Assembly (NCBI GenBank): GCA_017052515.1
Contig: JAFHKR010000039.1
Coordinates: forward strand, 1,612,001 to 1,676,000
Source of the DNA: Fictibacillus nanhaiensis
GTDB lineage: Bacteria; Bacillota; Bacilli; Bacillales; Fictibacillaceae
DNA: 64,000 nucleotides
Direction: 5' to 3'
Shown: one piece after another, positions 26,494 to 37,785 of the stretch
How positions within the stretch are numbered: position 1 is the first letter of the stretch
How the letters are laid out: every line of letters begins with the position of its first letter
The notes under the pieces: generated by a model
Told to the model about the DNA's origin: nothing
What the model saw: the letters and a program-made list of their open reading frames with translations, nothing else
The model's database searches: none
Program-made: the position numbers and the translations under genes

Positions 26494-27306
26494 TTTATAT
26501 GACTTTCCTTGGAACAAGTTATAGATCACATTAGCAGATTCTTCGACAGCCTTATTAGAGACCTCTACAACTCTGCATCCAATCTGATCAACAATCTTGT
26601 TAAAGTAGACTAGCTCGTGCTTGATTCTCTCCATGTTTGCATAGTTTGCTTCTGAGTTCAAGCCAAGCGCTTTTAAACGTTCTCTTCGAATATCGTTTAA
26701 TTTCTCAGGAGTTATCTTAAGGCCGAAGCATTTGTTTGGTGAAACTTTAAATAATTCTTCCGGCGGTTCTACTTCTGGAACAATGGGTACATTCGCAACC
26801 TTTAACCGTTTATGTGCTAAGTATTGTGAAAGTGGTGTTTTTGAAGTTCTTGAAACACCGATTAAAACAACATCTGCTTTTAATATGCCTCTAGGATCTC
26901 TGCCATCGTCATATTTAACAGCAAACTCAATGGCTTCTACTTTTCGAAAGTAATCATCATCGAGTTTATGCACGACTCCTGGTTCATATCTTGGAACTTG
27001 ATTCAGCCTCGATTGCAGCTGATTCATAATAGGTCCCATGATGTCTACTGTAGGAATGTTGTGCAACGCAGCCTGCTTCGTAACGTACTCACTTATTTCA
27101 GGCACGACAAGTGTATATGCAATAATTCCGTTGTGATCCTTCGCTAGAGAGATGACTTCATCAATTGTCTCTTTATCTTCCACATAGGGAACTCTCTTAA
27201 TCTCTATTCCATTTGAATTAAATTGGCTCGCCGCCGCTTTAACAACCAACTCTGCCGTTTCTCCGACTGAATCCGAAACGACATATACGATAGGACGTCC
27301 TGTCAT
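26491..27306 (-). CDS. yqfL: Pyruvate, phosphate dikinase regulatory protein (YqfL)
   Basis: DUF299 bifunctional Ser/Thr kinase and pyrophosphorylase that inactivates and reactivates PPDK, or a PEP-synthetase-like target, using ADP. The protein begins [19 protein letters not shown], and carries the P-loop [15 protein letters not shown] (near residue 150) and [12 protein letters not shown]. The ATG at 27306 has GGGGAGG 6 bases upstream; the in-frame TTG at 27324 is unlikely. It directly follows ccpN, the repressor of gluconeogenic genes, as in B. subtilis; both concern carbon flow around PEP/pyruvate. Confidence 0.93.
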   Translation of the reverse strand: MTGRPIVYVVSDSVGETAELVVKAAASQFNSNGIEIKRVPYVEDKETIDEVISLAKDHNGIIAYTLVVPEISEYVTKQAALHNIPTVDIMGPIMNQLQSRLNQVPRYEPGVVHKLDDDYFRKVEAIEFAVKYDDGRDPRGILKADVVLIGVSRTSKTPLSQYLAHKRLKVANVPIVPEVEPPEELFKVSPNKCFGLKITPEKLNDIRRERLKALGLNSEANYANMERIKHELVYFNKIVDQIGCRVVEVSNKAVEESANVIYNLFQGKSYK

Positions 27307-27324
27307 GTTGGCCTCCCCATTCAA

Positions 27325-27969
27325 TTATAGTAATTCGTCATGTGCTAATTCTACAAATGCTTTTGTAATATTCGTCTTTGTAATCCTTCCAACTACATCA
27401 AATCCACTCTCATCGTCCGAGCGTTTAACGACTGGAAGACAATCAATTTGTTTTCTGATCAAGATGTGTGCGATATCTAAAAGATAATCCTCTTTAAAAC
27501 AATATGTGATATTAGGCATTCTTGTCATAATAATGTTTATCGGGATACTGTTAATCTCTTGTTTCCCCATACTTGCTCTTAATAAATCTTTTCGTGAAGC
27601 CACACCAGCAAGATGTCCGTTCTTATTAATGATAAATAAAGTGCCAACATCCTCCAAGAACATCGTACAAATCGCTTCATAGACCGTCGCTGAATCTTGA
27701 ACGACGACAGGCATCGACGTAAATTCAGCAACTTTAATTTTTTTTATTTTTTCCGTTAAGAGCTGAGAACCGGTTTTCCCGGTATAAAAATAACCGACTC
27801 TTGGCCGTGCATCTAAATACCCTGCCATCGTTAGAATGGCAAGATCGGGTCTTAGTGTTGCTCTTGTGAGGTCTAGTTGGTCTGCAATTTGTTCTCCTGT
27901 AATCGGCCCGTTATCTTTAACAATTTCAATGATTTTTTGCTGCCTCTTGTTAAGTTCGATCGTGTACAC
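27325..27969 (-). CDS. ccpN: Transcriptional repressor CcpN
   Basis: Represses gluconeogenic genes (gapB, pckA in B. subtilis) on glycolytic carbon sources. An N-terminal winged helix (TIELNKRQQKIIEIV through ARPRVGYFYTG) is followed by two CBS domains (from about residue 80), with the linker SMPVVVQD and IMTRMPNITYC. The start is uncertain. Family alignment puts it at the GTG at 27969 (or 27972); ATGs at 28008 and 27984 extend the frame, but the first lies 2 bases after a TATAAT (28010-28015) and cannot be reached from that promoter, and the second has no ribosome site. Confidence 0.9.
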   Translation of the reverse strand: MYTIELNKRQQKIIEIVKDNGPITGEQIADQLDLTRATLRPDLAILTMAGYLDARPRVGYFYTGKTGSQLLTEKIKKIKVAEFTSMPVVVQDSATVYEAICTMFLEDVGTLFIINKNGHLAGVASRKDLLRASMGKQEINSIPINIIMTRMPNITYCFKEDYLLDIAHILIRKQIDCLPVVKRSDDESGFDVVGRITKTNITKAFVELAHDELL

Positions 27970-28042
27970 CACCTTTTGCCGCATCCAATGTGTTATACTT
28001 ATTCTCATTATTATAACCTATTTATCAGAGAAAGCGAACTAA

Positions 28043-28077
28043 AAAAACTGTAAAGGATGAAAGCTTCACAGTTTTTT
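28043..28077 (-). terminator. Terminator of recO
   Basis: AAAAAACTGT/ACAGTTTTTT inverted repeat with a 16-base loop, overlapping the recO stop; minus-strand T-run present. Confidence 0.75.
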
Positions 28078-28819
28078 ACGATAAATCATCTAATTGTTTT
28101 AAAAACTTTTTTGATTTTAAAAATACACCTGAATATTCGTCCATGTATGCATCAAACAACATTCTGAGCTCTCTCTTCGTTTCTTTTTTTAATGAAACGT
28201 TTCCGAGCCTGGCAAGATCGAGGTGATAGAACATATGAAGAAGTTTTACTGCTCCCTGTGAAATCCGCATTCTGTATGGATCTTTGTATGAACACCGCTC
28301 ACAAAGAAAGCCTCCTTCTCTGATAGAGAAAGAAAAATCGCCTTCTGTAGAGTGACATGAAACACATTTACTCAGTTCAGGTACGATTCCGGACGTTTTC
28401 ATTATTTTCATTTCAAACAAAAAGGTGATAACCTCGGGATCTATCCCATGATTGATATATTCTAAGGATTGTTTGATCCATCCGAAAAGGTCTGGTTTCA
28501 GATCATCTTCAGATGTATTTCTATCTAAAAGTTCTGCTAGATAAGCTGCATACGCTGTTTTAACAAGGTCTTCTCTTATTTTTCTAAAAGAAGAAAGCGC
28601 CTCTCCCTGCTGTAAAGTTCCAAGCCCTCTGCCTTTTTGAAAAACAAAAATTCCGTATGTAAAAAGTTGCGTAATGGAAGTAAAGCGGCTTTTGGGCTTT
28701 TTGGCTCCTCTTGCCATTACGCCGACTTTCCCAAATTCTTTTGTATACAAAGTGATGATCGTATTGGATTCACCATACGGAACGGTTTTAATAACAATTC
28801 CTTCCACTTTATAAAGCAA
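28076..28819 (-). CDS. recO: DNA repair protein RecO
   Basis: Recombination mediator that loads RecA on SSB-coated DNA together with RecR and RecF. The 247-residue protein has an N-terminal OB fold (VEGIVIKTVPYGESNTIITL), a helical middle, and a four-cysteine zinc motif (CVSCHSTEGDF then FLCERC, near residues 175-195). It follows yqzL by 48 bp and era is upstream beyond a repeat, as in Bacillus; but the glyQ/glyS pair that follows recO in many Bacillus genomes is absent here. Confidence 0.95.
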   Translation of the reverse strand: MLYKVEGIVIKTVPYGESNTIITLYTKEFGKVGVMARGAKKPKSRFTSITQLFTYGIFVFQKGRGLGTLQQGEALSSFRKIREDLVKTAYAAYLAELLDRNTSEDDLKPDLFGWIKQSLEYINHGIDPEVITFLFEMKIMKTSGIVPELSKCVSCHSTEGDFSFSIREGGFLCERCSYKDPYRMRISQGAVKLLHMFYHLDLARLGNVSLKKETKRELRMLFDAYMDEYSGVFLKSKKFLKQLDDLS

Positions 28820-28867
28820 GGTAAATCACCACCCTCTCAAATCTAAGAAGGCACCGTAGTTACTTAA

Positions 28868-29011
28868 TTAATGAAATGGAGGTTCCTCAAGAGACTCTTC
28901 ATAAGGAATAACTGCTGATAGTGCTGTTATTTCAAGGTCTAGCTCTTTGTATAACAAATAGGTATCAATACTGCCCGTCTCACAGAATACTTTCCAAGTA
29001 AATTCTTTCAT
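28868..29011 (-). CDS. yqzL: YqzL-like small protein
   Basis: A 47-residue protein, beginning MKEFTWKVFCETGSIDTYLL and ending in an acidic ESLEEPPFH tail. The length, start and the place between era and recO match B. subtilis YqzL. The function is unknown. A GGTGTG ribosome site precedes the ATG. Too short for many gene callers. Confidence 0.85.
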   Translation of the reverse strand: MKEFTWKVFCETGSIDTYLLYKELDLEITALSAVIPYEESLEEPPFH

Positions 29012-29141
29012 GTTTGGACACACCTTTCTATTTGTTTCTCTCCTGTAATAACTAGGTTCACCTTAATTGTTTATTTCATGTCAAGGAAATTTTAACAGTT
29101 TTTTACTTTAGCTATTAAAGTATGTTAGGTCCTTCTTGTAA

Positions 29142-29288
29142 GTGGTTGATCTCCGTTCCACGTGCTCGCTTTCCGTGGGGCGAGCGGTGAGCCCCTTGCC
29201 GCTTTGCGCCATTAAGGGTCTCACCTGCCCGCTCGTCCCACAGGAGTCTCACATCTTGCACTCCAATCAACTTTTCAATGATGAAATA
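29142..29288 (-). repeat. Copy of the ~150-bp intergenic palindromic repeat (inverted)
   Basis: Fills most of the 304-base gap between era and yqzL. In minus orientation it reads GATTGGAGTGCAAGATGTGA, GACTCCTGTGGGACGAGCGG, GCAGGTGAGACCC, GGGGCTCACCGCTCGCCCCA, CGGAAAGCGAGCACGTGGAA, in the same order as the copy at 17075. Arms GCGGGCAGGTGAG/CTCACCGCTCGCC pair. The rest of the gap has no gene. Confidence 0.85.
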
Positions 29289-29315
29289 CAAAATACTTTT
29301 AAAGTAAATTTTCTC

Positions 29316-30630
<1,315 letters not shown>

Positions 30631-30643
30631 TTAACAAAAATAA

Positions 30644-31009
30644 CTACATACTATCTATCAGCGGTTCAATAAATAGCAGTATACCGATTATAACAGCAAA
30701 TATTGAAAAAACCAAAACTGCACCTGCAGCAGCATCTTTTGCCTTCTTTGCTAGTGGGTGTTGCCTCTCTGTTATGAGATCGATCGAGCTCTCGATCGCC
30801 GTGTTCACTAGTTCAAGCGACAGTACGATTCCGATCACAATAAATAAAAGGACAAATCTTTCTTTAGAAAAATCAAGTGCAACCGCGACGATGATCACGA
30901 TTACACTTATAAAGGTGTGAATCTTAAAGTTTTGTTCCGATTTAAAGGTTGAGATAATTCCTGTAAAAGCAAAGCCAAAACTTGAGAACAACTTTTTCCA
31001 ATCAATCAT
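30644..31009 (-). CDS. dgkA: Undecaprenol/diacylglycerol kinase family protein
   Basis: A 121-residue DgkA-family membrane kinase with three hydrophobic segments (about residues 35-50, 52-70 and 95-118) and the catalytic motif [16 protein letters not shown]. The Bacillus member is an undecaprenol kinase that recycles the lipid carrier. It overlaps ybeY by 4 bp. There is a 28-bp gap to cdd. Confidence 0.93.
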   Translation of the reverse strand: MIDWKKLFSSFGFAFTGIISTFKSEQNFKIHTFISVIVIIVAVALDFSKERFVLLFIVIGIVLSLELVNTAIESSIDLITERQHPLAKKAKDAAAGAVLVFSIFAVIIGILLFIEPLIDSM

Positions 31010-31473
31010 CTTCTCAGACCATATTGCTCCAGGATCTCTTCTTGTCTTCCAAACATTCTTTTTTCATCTTCTTCGTTCATATGGTCATAACCTAACAAAT
31101 GCAAAAAGCCGTGAACCGCAAGAAAACCCATCTCTCTGTCTAGAGAGTGTCCGTATTCTTCCGCTTGTTCTTTCGCAACATCTAGACAGATGATGATATC
31201 TCCTAAGAACCTTGTCTCTTCACCACCAATGATCTCTGTCTCGTCTTCACCCATTTCTTCCATAGCAAAAGAAATAACATCCGTCACACTATCTTTTTGT
31301 CTATATTCCTTGTTTATCTCCTGAATTCGCTCTTTTGTCACGATCGTTATGGATACTTCTGCTTGACCTGTTTCTTCCATCTCTGCTGCTTTCTCAAGAA
31401 CATTGCTTAATAACTCTTGGAATTCAGTGCTGTTTTCATCGATCTCGTTCAAATACTCTACATGTAGCATCAT
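31006..31473 (-). CDS. ybeY: Endoribonuclease YbeY
   Basis: Zinc-dependent RNase needed for 16S rRNA 3'-end maturation and ribosome quality control. The signature [11 protein letters not shown] (near residue 120), with three His ligands, is intact. The product is 155 residues. The start codon shares its last base with the pgpH stop and the gene overlaps dgkA, indicating tight translational coupling. Confidence 0.96.
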   Translation of the reverse strand: MMLHVEYLNEIDENSTEFQELLSNVLEKAAEMEETGQAEVSITIVTKERIQEINKEYRQKDSVTDVISFAMEEMGEDETEIIGGEETRFLGDIIICLDVAKEQAEEYGHSLDREMGFLAVHGFLHLLGYDHMNEEDEKRMFGRQEEILEQYGLRR

Positions 31474-33590
31474 TATTTTTCCACCTTTTTTGTTTCTTCT
31501 GGATACTCAATTCTGGAATGAAAAATCCCTTTTAACGTTTCAGTAAGTGTTTTTGCAACTATGTCTAATTCTTTAAGTGTGATATCACACTCATCGAACT
31601 GACCATCTTCTAGCCTATCATTTATAATTTTTCGAATGATCCCATCAATCTTAACTGGTGTAGGTTTCGAAAGCGATCGAACGGCCGCTTCTACAGCATC
31701 AGAAATCCCGATGATCGCAACTTCTTTCGTTTGAGCTTTTGGCCCTGGATATCGGAAGTCTGATTCTGCTACTTCCTTATCAGTGAGTTGAGCTGCTTTA
31801 TGATAGAAAAATTTTAAAAGTGTCGTTCCGTGGTGCTGTTCAGCGATATCAATGATCTCTTTTGGAATCTTTTCTGCCCTGAGCATGTCCGCTCCATCAT
31901 ATGGGTGTGCTGTTATGATGGTCTTACTTAGCTGTGGTGCTATCTTATCATGCGGATTATCCATATTCATCTGATTTTCAATAAAAAAATGCGGTCTTTT
32001 TGTTTTTCCAACATCGTGGTAATACGATCCTACTCTGGCTAATAAGCCATTCGCTCCAATAGATTCACATGCCGCTTCTGAAAGATTGGCGACCATGATG
32101 CTATGGTGATATGTACCTGGAGCTTCCATGAGAACCTTTCTTAGGATAGGGTGATTCGGATTTGAAAGCTCGATCAACTTCGTCACAGATAGAATGTTAA
32201 ATGATGATTCAATAACGGGTAGAAGCCCTAATGTTAATACAGCTGAAATAAAACCTGATATGGCCGCACAACCAAGATCCAAACCAATCTGCAGAGATGT
32301 AAATTTTCCGTTCTGCAATAACAGCACACTCGCTACGGTTAGGATGGCTATAAAAGAAACGAAAAATCCAGCTTGCAAGATCTTCGAACGTTGTTGCGTT
32401 TTCCCTAAGAACACGATTCCTGAGATACCGTTAAACAAGACATACATACTCATGATAAAGTTAAAATTTCCTGCTGTTTGTTCATTAAAGATCAGTGCAG
32501 CACTTATTGCAAAGATAATCGTAGACACGACTGCAAGCTCTTCGTTGAACAACAACTTGATCATCATCGCACCTGCTGCAACAGGAACAGCATACATGAG
32601 GCTCATGAGACCGAGTTCCGTACTGACACTCAACACTTTCATCACAACAAGTGTTAAAGTAAACAATAGCGCATAGATGGTTACATATTTTCGAAAATGC
32701 TCTTTTTCACGCTCTTCTTTCATAAAATAATATAAACCAGCCATTACGATCAATACAAAAAGGAATAATCCGTAATACGGATACGTTTTCATTTCTTGAT
32801 CTAATAATCCAACCTTTTTAAGCCGATCAAAAATCTCAGGCGTGATCACTGCACCGCTTTTTACAAGAACTTCCCCTTCTCTGATCACTACTTCTTCTAC
32901 TTTGTCACTCGCTTCTTTACGTTTTTGACGTGTTTTCTCTGTATCTAACGTTCGGTTGGCGATAATAAAGCTTCGTGTGATCTCTTCTGTTGCATTTCGA
33001 AGTGAATAAGGTAGATTGTTATCACGTATTAACTGAATAGCCTCACTTCGCGCTTCTTCAACTTCTTCGACCATGATAGGCTCTGATAAAACTCTGTTCA
33101 CTACATCAGGAGCTAAATTCTTTACATTAGTTAATTCTGTTTTACTTGCTTCAGCAAGTGCGATATACGTTTCATCAGATATATCTGATTTATTGATTGA
33201 GTCTTTTAATTGAGTCACTTTTTGATCTAAAGTAAGAGTAGTCTCGTCTTCTTTTTTCTTCTTTTCTTCAGATTCTGTGATCGTTATGACGATATCTAAT
33301 AAATCTTTTAAGCCTTCTGCTTGTACTAGGGCGAGATCTTTATTAAATGTATACTCGTTCTTAACACTTTCTTCCGCTAGCTTCTTTCTTGCTTCAGTCT
33401 GATCTTCCAGTGGGATCGTGATTGGTGATTGAATGTCGCGTGGAGAACGCTCATAAACATTAACATCCACTACATTAGGAGTTACGTTGCTGACTAACAG
33501 GGAAAACAGAATGATTCCCATAACGATAAAGGATACTGTTGCTACACTCAAACGAAAGTAATTAGACAAAAGATGCCTGAAATTGGCCAA
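31473..33590 (-). CDS. pgpH: Cyclic-di-AMP phosphodiesterase PgpH (YqfF)
   Basis: Seven-membrane-segment HD receptor (7TMR-HD) that hydrolyses c-di-AMP to pApA. The 705-residue protein has an N-terminal membrane segment, a large extracytoplasmic domain (about residues 45-280), seven membrane segments (about 285-470) and a cytosolic HD domain (from about 485): [34 protein letters not shown] and [12 protein letters not shown]. It precedes ybeY without a gap. A terminator separates it from phoH upstream, so it must have its own promoter in 33591-33755; I do not see a convincing one. Confidence 0.95.
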   Translation of the reverse strand: MANFRHLLSNYFRLSVATVSFIVMGIILFSLLVSNVTPNVVDVNVYERSPRDIQSPITIPLEDQTEARKKLAEESVKNEYTFNKDLALVQAEGLKDLLDIVITITESEEKKKKEDETTLTLDQKVTQLKDSINKSDISDETYIALAEASKTELTNVKNLAPDVVNRVLSEPIMVEEVEEARSEAIQLIRDNNLPYSLRNATEEITRSFIIANRTLDTEKTRQKRKEASDKVEEVVIREGEVLVKSGAVITPEIFDRLKKVGLLDQEMKTYPYYGLFLFVLIVMAGLYYFMKEEREKEHFRKYVTIYALLFTLTLVVMKVLSVSTELGLMSLMYAVPVAAGAMMIKLLFNEELAVVSTIIFAISAALIFNEQTAGNFNFIMSMYVLFNGISGIVFLGKTQQRSKILQAGFFVSFIAILTVASVLLLQNGKFTSLQIGLDLGCAAISGFISAVLTLGLLPVIESSFNILSVTKLIELSNPNHPILRKVLMEAPGTYHHSIMVANLSEAACESIGANGLLARVGSYYHDVGKTKRPHFFIENQMNMDNPHDKIAPQLSKTIITAHPYDGADMLRAEKIPKEIIDIAEQHHGTTLLKFFYHKAAQLTDKEVAESDFRYPGPKAQTKEVAIIGISDAVEAAVRSLSKPTPVKIDGIIRKIINDRLEDGQFDECDITLKELDIVAKTLTETLKGIFHSRIEYPEETKKVEK

Positions 33591-33752
33591 ACGCTACCAC
33601 TCCTTAAACTGTACATCCTATTCTAATCTTAGCAAAAGTTGGTCAATTATGGTACTTCTCAAAAAGAAAAGCTTAGTTAATTGGTATATGTATTCAATTT
33701 TCCACTAAATCCCTTCGTGCATACAGAAAGACTATAATGATCCATTCAGAAT

Positions 33753-33781
33753 AAAAAAAGACCCCAAACGGATGGAGTCCT
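33753..33781 (-). terminator. Terminator of phoH
   Basis: GGACTCC/GGGGTC hairpin (33761-33781, one G-T pair) followed by TTTTTTT on the minus strand. Confidence 0.75.
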
Positions 33782-34752
33782 TAATCTTCGTATGTTTCAT
33801 ATGCCTCAATAATTCGCTGAACAAGTGGATGGCGAACTACATCCAGTTGTTTTAAGTATATAAAATCGATGCCTTTAACGCTTTCGAGCCTTTTTTCGGT
33901 TACTTTTAATCCTGATTCTTTACCACGAGGAAGATCAATCTGTGTAAGATCACCTGTGATGACCATCTTTGATCCAAAACCAAGACGCGTTATAAACATC
34001 TTCATCTGTTCTGGTGTAGTATTTTGAGCCTCATCTAAAATGACAAAGCTTTCATCGAGCGTACGCCCTCTCATGTACGCCAACGGGGCAATTTCAATCG
34101 TCCCACGCTCGATTAGCCTCTCGGTATGTTCTGCCCCTAGAAGGTCATGCAGAGCATCGTAGAGGGGACGCAGATATGGATCTACTTTTTCTTTTAGATC
34201 ACCCGGGAGAAAGCCTAAGCTCTCACCTGCTTCGACCGCAGGACGGGTAAGCACGATCTTTTTCATCTTACCTTCTTTTAACGCGTTGACTGCCATCACC
34301 ACTGCAAGATAGGTTTTTCCTGTACCAGCAGGACCGATACCAAAAACAAGGTCGCGCTTTCTCATGGACTGCACATAATGACGTTGTCCTAGTGTTTTTA
34401 CACGAATTGGTTTTCCTTTTGCAGTAACAGCAATATCTTCTTCATAAAGTTCACTTAATTCATCGAGCATATTTTTTTCTGCAAGCTGAACAGCATAAAC
34501 AATGTCTCTTTCTGAGATCTTAATACCTTTACGCACCAATTTCAGCAAGACAAACAAAGTCTCTTCAACCATTTCTGCTTTATTCAGTTCACCGGATACT
34601 AAAATGTCTTCTCCTCTGGTGACGATACTTACATTAAGCTTGTCTTCAATCACCTTCAAAAAAGCATCGTTAGGACCAAAGAGTGAAGCTGCTTCTGTCG
34701 TATTTTCGAGTTGTAATGAATTAAGTCTTTTCGTTTCTGACAAACTACTCAT
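33781..34752 (-). CDS. phoH: PhoH family ATPase
   Basis: A 323-residue PhoH-like P-loop ATPase. An N-terminal KH-like part (residues 1-110) is followed by the ATPase domain: Walker A GPAGTGKTYLA (near residue 138), TRPAVEAGESLGFLPGDLKEK, and Walker B FVILDEAQNTTPEQMKMFLTR-like (near 237). Probably involved in RNA metabolism along with YbeY, its usual neighbour. It overlaps yqfD by 4 bp. Confidence 0.94.
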   Translation of the reverse strand: MSSLSETKRLNSLQLENTTEAASLFGPNDAFLKVIEDKLNVSIVTRGEDILVSGELNKAEMVEETLFVLLKLVRKGIKISERDIVYAVQLAEKNMLDELSELYEEDIAVTAKGKPIRVKTLGQRHYVQSMRKRDLVFGIGPAGTGKTYLAVVMAVNALKEGKMKKIVLTRPAVEAGESLGFLPGDLKEKVDPYLRPLYDALHDLLGAEHTERLIERGTIEIAPLAYMRGRTLDESFVILDEAQNTTPEQMKMFITRLGFGSKMVITGDLTQIDLPRGKESGLKVTEKRLESVKGIDFIYLKQLDVVRHPLVQRIIEAYETYED

Positions 34753-35939
34753 TCTCCTTGTTGGATAGGTATAGGTTGTGCAGATGCAATATTTTCAATT
34801 ACTTGGTAGAGCATCGTTAGTTTAACTTTACCATTCGAGACGTTTTGTTGCCAAACTTTTTCACCATTAATTTTTGCATCATCCGGTAATTTTTTTGAAA
34901 GTTCTTTTTTTGCCATCTTTTTTCCTACTTCGATTGCCTCGGCTTTACTATAAGAACGTTTTACTCCGTCGGTTTCCCTGATCTCTTTCTTTATATAAGA
35001 AAACGGCATTTTCCATTTAGCTAGATAAAGAGGTGATTCATTTAGTGTTTCCGTTTTATCCTTAAATTCTCCTTCTGAAAATCCATAAACGGGAACATTC
35101 AATCCGAAAAGTGAAACATAATGCCTGTTTTTATACTTACCTGTGTATGTTTGAAAGGAAGTGTTTAACGGGACTTCGACCTCTGTCTGATACCAGACTT
35201 CTCCCCAAATCTTACCTTTCGCACTTACAAGTTGCGGTTTTTTTTCTTTTCCGATCAAACCTGAGACCAACAATGATCCTTTTTTAACATAGTCGTTAAC
35301 CCCTACAATAGGTTGTCCCTTTTCGACGAATACAGAGTGAATAACAGCTTCCTTCGTAGCAACAAGATGTCTCGGTCCTGTCATTTGCTTCGCTTCTGGA
35401 ATCTCCTTTTCGACCACTTCAAATCGGTATGATGTACCTCGTTGAGTTACACCGATCCACGTAACATTATCCATCTTCTCTGTCAGATCCCGCTGTATCT
35501 CTCTAACGTTCGGTAATAAAAAAATAAATTTCCCTTTTGTTACTCCAAGTTCTACAGCAGCTTTTCTTAACTCGTATTCAGTCTTAGGATTTGCCCCCGT
35601 AACATTTATATTCCAAATCATATTAGATAATAAAAATAAAAGACAAATAAACGAGAGCATGCCAAGGATAAACCCGTTCCTCTTCCACATTCTCTTCAGA
35701 AGAAACGGCGTTCCCTTTTTTTCTTTTATCCTGATCTTTAATTTGTTCTCTTTTAATATACCTCTTGCTTTTTGCACATCTGAAACAGATATGGAGATGA
35801 GTGCGCGGTTCTGATCAAGAGGCTGTATATCCCATATTCCAATACCAGATTGTATGCACGTATTGATAAACGAACTAGAATCTTGTCCAATAATTTCTAC
35901 CCTCACATACCCTTTCAAATGGTTCCATTTGGTTTTCAT
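34749..35939 (-). CDS. yqfD: Sporulation protein YqfD
   Basis: A 396-residue member of the YqfD/SpoIV-like family. An N-terminal cytosolic domain of about 85 residues (RVEIIGQDSSSFINTC) is followed by one membrane segment (about residues 91-112) and a large outer domain containing a SpoIIQ/YabP-like beta region. In B. subtilis yqfCD is transcribed by SigE in the mother cell and is needed for efficient sporulation. It lies 26 bp after yqfC and overlaps phoH. Confidence 0.92.
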   Translation of the reverse strand: MKTKWNHLKGYVRVEIIGQDSSSFINTCIQSGIGIWDIQPLDQNRALISISVSDVQKARGILKENKLKIRIKEKKGTPFLLKRMWKRNGFILGMLSFICLLFLLSNMIWNINVTGANPKTEYELRKAAVELGVTKGKFIFLLPNVREIQRDLTEKMDNVTWIGVTQRGTSYRFEVVEKEIPEAKQMTGPRHLVATKEAVIHSVFVEKGQPIVGVNDYVKKGSLLVSGLIGKEKKPQLVSAKGKIWGEVWYQTEVEVPLNTSFQTYTGKYKNRHYVSLFGLNVPVYGFSEGEFKDKTETLNESPLYLAKWKMPFSYIKKEIRETDGVKRSYSKAEAIEVGKKMAKKELSKKLPDDAKINGEKVWQQNVSNGKVKLTMLYQVIENIASAQPIPIQQGE

Positions 35940-35965
35940 CTTGTCCCTCCCTGTTATGAAGATGA

Positions 35966-36247
35966 TTATTCGTTTTCGAAATCAACTGAAGAGATCGTAC
36001 CTTCTAACAAAATTTCTTCAGGTAAGATCGTTTTAATAACAAACTCACTTCCTTTTATATGAATCACGCCTTGGTTTAGTTTGAGTGTGAGCTGTTCATT
36101 CGAGAAGGCCTTAACTCCTCTATGGTTTTCAATATAGATGTGCAGTTGTCCAATCATCGTGATCCGGGGTAAATCCATCACTACGTCTGCTGGTAGTTCT
36201 AGGTTTTGCATCATCCATTTGTTTACTTGCTGCCGCAATTTGCCCAT
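35966..36247 (-). CDS. yqfC: Sporulation protein YqfC
   Basis: A 93-residue YabP/YqfC-family protein: MGKLRQQVNKWMMQNLELPA, then VVMDLPRITMIGQLHIYIENHRG, a family-typical beta-rich core, and an acidic end (SSVDFENE). The partner of YqfD in sporulation. The ATG at 36247 is used: GAGAGGGGG plus seven T precede it, so the ribosome site is in the 3' arm of the upstream terminator. The in-frame ATG at 36268 lies in that hairpin's stem. Confidence 0.9.
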   Translation of the reverse strand: MGKLRQQVNKWMMQNLELPADVVMDLPRITMIGQLHIYIENHRGVKAFSNEQLTLKLNQGVIHIKGSEFVIKTILPEEILLEGTISSVDFENE

Positions 36248-36286
36248 AAAAAAACCCCCTCTCTCCATTTTTATGAGAGAAGGGGT
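36248..36286 (-). terminator. Terminator of the yqfB-like gene, overlapping the yqfC ribosome site
   Basis: A 10-bp stem with one bulge (36256-36265 with 36275-36285), loop CATTTTTAT on the plus strand, then seven T on the minus strand immediately before the yqfC ATG. Confidence 0.8.
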
Positions 36287-36319
36287 GAAACTATCACTCT
36301 TATTACAAGTTACCTTTTG

Positions 36320-36754
36320 TTAAGAACGCTTTTGCAATGCCTTAGGCTTAGAAAGAATCTCTGACCATATGATCGCTTTTTGTAACTCTTGTTGATCTAC
36401 TTTAAAATCGTTCATAATTTTATCTTCTTTATCTTGATATCGGTTAGAGACTTTTTCTGATCGTGCCTTATTCACTTCACGTTTAGATGCAGATTGGTGA
36501 AAAACTTTTTGATCGACTGTATCCTTTTGGGTTTCGATCGCTTCTTTAACTTTTTTAACTCGAGGTTCAGCAGGCAGACCAAAAGGTGAAACGGTTTGTT
36601 TAGGCGCTTCTGTTCGTTGGCGATTAGGTTCTGGACGTTTCGTTTCCTTCATTTCTTTTTGACGTTTAAAGACACTATAAATTCCGCCTGCGATCAGAAT
36701 AACAAAAGCGATATTAGCAAAAAGAATTTCAATAATCGCTTCTATAATATTCAT
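36320..36754 (-). CDS. yqfB: YqfB-like membrane-anchored protein
   Basis: A 144-residue protein with one N-terminal membrane segment (residues 9-28) and a highly charged cytosolic tail with a low-complexity middle (KETKRPEPNRQRTEAPKQ). It ends in a predicted helix (DQQELQKAIIWSEILSKPKA). Located directly after floA (2-bp gap), like B. subtilis yqfB, though I cannot confirm sequence homology. The function is unknown; a role with the FloA-NfeD membrane complex is inferred from position. Confidence 0.7.
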   Translation of the reverse strand: MNIIEAIIEILFANIAFVILIAGGIYSVFKRQKEMKETKRPEPNRQRTEAPKQTVSPFGLPAEPRVKKVKEAIETQKDTVDQKVFHQSASKREVNKARSEKVSNRYQDKEDKIMNDFKVDQQELQKAIIWSEILSKPKALQKRS

Positions 36755-36756
36755 AC

Positions 36757-37764
36757 TTACAACTTCCGTCCTTTATCATCATTCTCTTTATCAGGGTTTG
36801 ATGACTTGCTGATCGATTCACGCATCGTAGTGTCTGCCATGATGTTCTTCATGTTCATATAATCCATAAAACCCATGTTACCTGAACGAAGCGCTTCTGC
36901 TAATGCCATTGGCACCTCTGCTTCTGCTTCTACAACTTTTGCTCTCATCTCTTGAACTCTAGCTTTCATCTCTTGTTCTTTCGCTACGGCCATCGCACGT
37001 CTTTCTTCTGCTTTCGCCTGAGCGATATTCTTATCGGCCATCGCCTGATCGGTTTGAAGTTCCGCTCCAATGTTCTTGCCGATATCGATGTCTGCAATAT
37101 CTATGGACAGAATCTCAAAAGCCGTACCAGCATCTAGCCCTTTTGATAGTACCGTCTGTGAGATTAAATCTGGGTTCTCAAGCACTTTCTTATGTGTTGC
37201 CGAAGAACCAATCGTACTAACGATTCCTTCCCCAACACGGGCGATTATCGTTTCTTCACCAGCTCCACCTACTAGACGATCTATGTTTGCACGAACAGTA
37301 ATTCTTGCTTTTGCTTTTACTTCAATCCCGTCTAATGCTACACCGGCGATAAAAGGTGTTTCTATTACTTTAGGGTTTACACTCATCTGAACAGCTTCGA
37401 GTACATCACGTCCCGCTAGATCAATCGCTGCTGCACGTTCAAAGCTTAGTTCAATATTCGCACGGTGTGCTGCAATCAACGCATTTACTACTCTGTCAAC
37501 GTTCCCCCCAGCTAGATAGTGACTTTCGAGCTGGTTCGTACTTAAATCAAGTCCCGCTTTTACAGCTTTAATCAGCGGATTAATTACACGGTTCGGGATT
37601 ACTCTTCTTAATCTCATCCCAACCAATGTAAAGATTCCCACTCTTACCCCTGCTGCTAATGCAGAAATCCATAACATGACGGGTACAAACGTAAATAACA
37701 CAGCTAGAGCGATTACAATCAATCCGATGACCACTATGCTGGCGATCGATCCGAATTCTAACAT
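36757..37764 (-). CDS. floA: Flotillin-like protein FloA
   Basis: Membrane-microdomain scaffold protein (SPFH/UPF0365 family). The 335-residue protein has a long N-terminal hydrophobic hairpin (residues 7-47) and a PHB/SPFH domain ([21 protein letters not shown]). A coiled-coil EA-repeat region ([20 protein letters not shown]) follows. It lies 21 bp after nfeD in the classic nfeD-floA unit. Confidence 0.96.
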   Translation of the reverse strand: MLEFGSIASIVVIGLIVIALAVLFTFVPVMLWISALAAGVRVGIFTLVGMRLRRVIPNRVINPLIKAVKAGLDLSTNQLESHYLAGGNVDRVVNALIAAHRANIELSFERAAAIDLAGRDVLEAVQMSVNPKVIETPFIAGVALDGIEVKAKARITVRANIDRLVGGAGEETIIARVGEGIVSTIGSSATHKKVLENPDLISQTVLSKGLDAGTAFEILSIDIADIDIGKNIGAELQTDQAMADKNIAQAKAEERRAMAVAKEQEMKARVQEMRAKVVEAEAEVPMALAEALRSGNMGFMDYMNMKNIMADTTMRESISKSSNPDKENDDKGRKL

Positions 37765-37785
37765 CTACACACTCTCCATTCTTTT

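Noticed and set aside
28008-28015. ATG at 28008 as the ccpN start
   Set aside because: It lies 2 bases after a TATAAT box, and CcpN family alignment begins about 13 residues later.
32194-32676. 160-codon antisense frame within pgpH
   Set aside because: It is the reverse of the membrane segments of PgpH and has no ribosome site.
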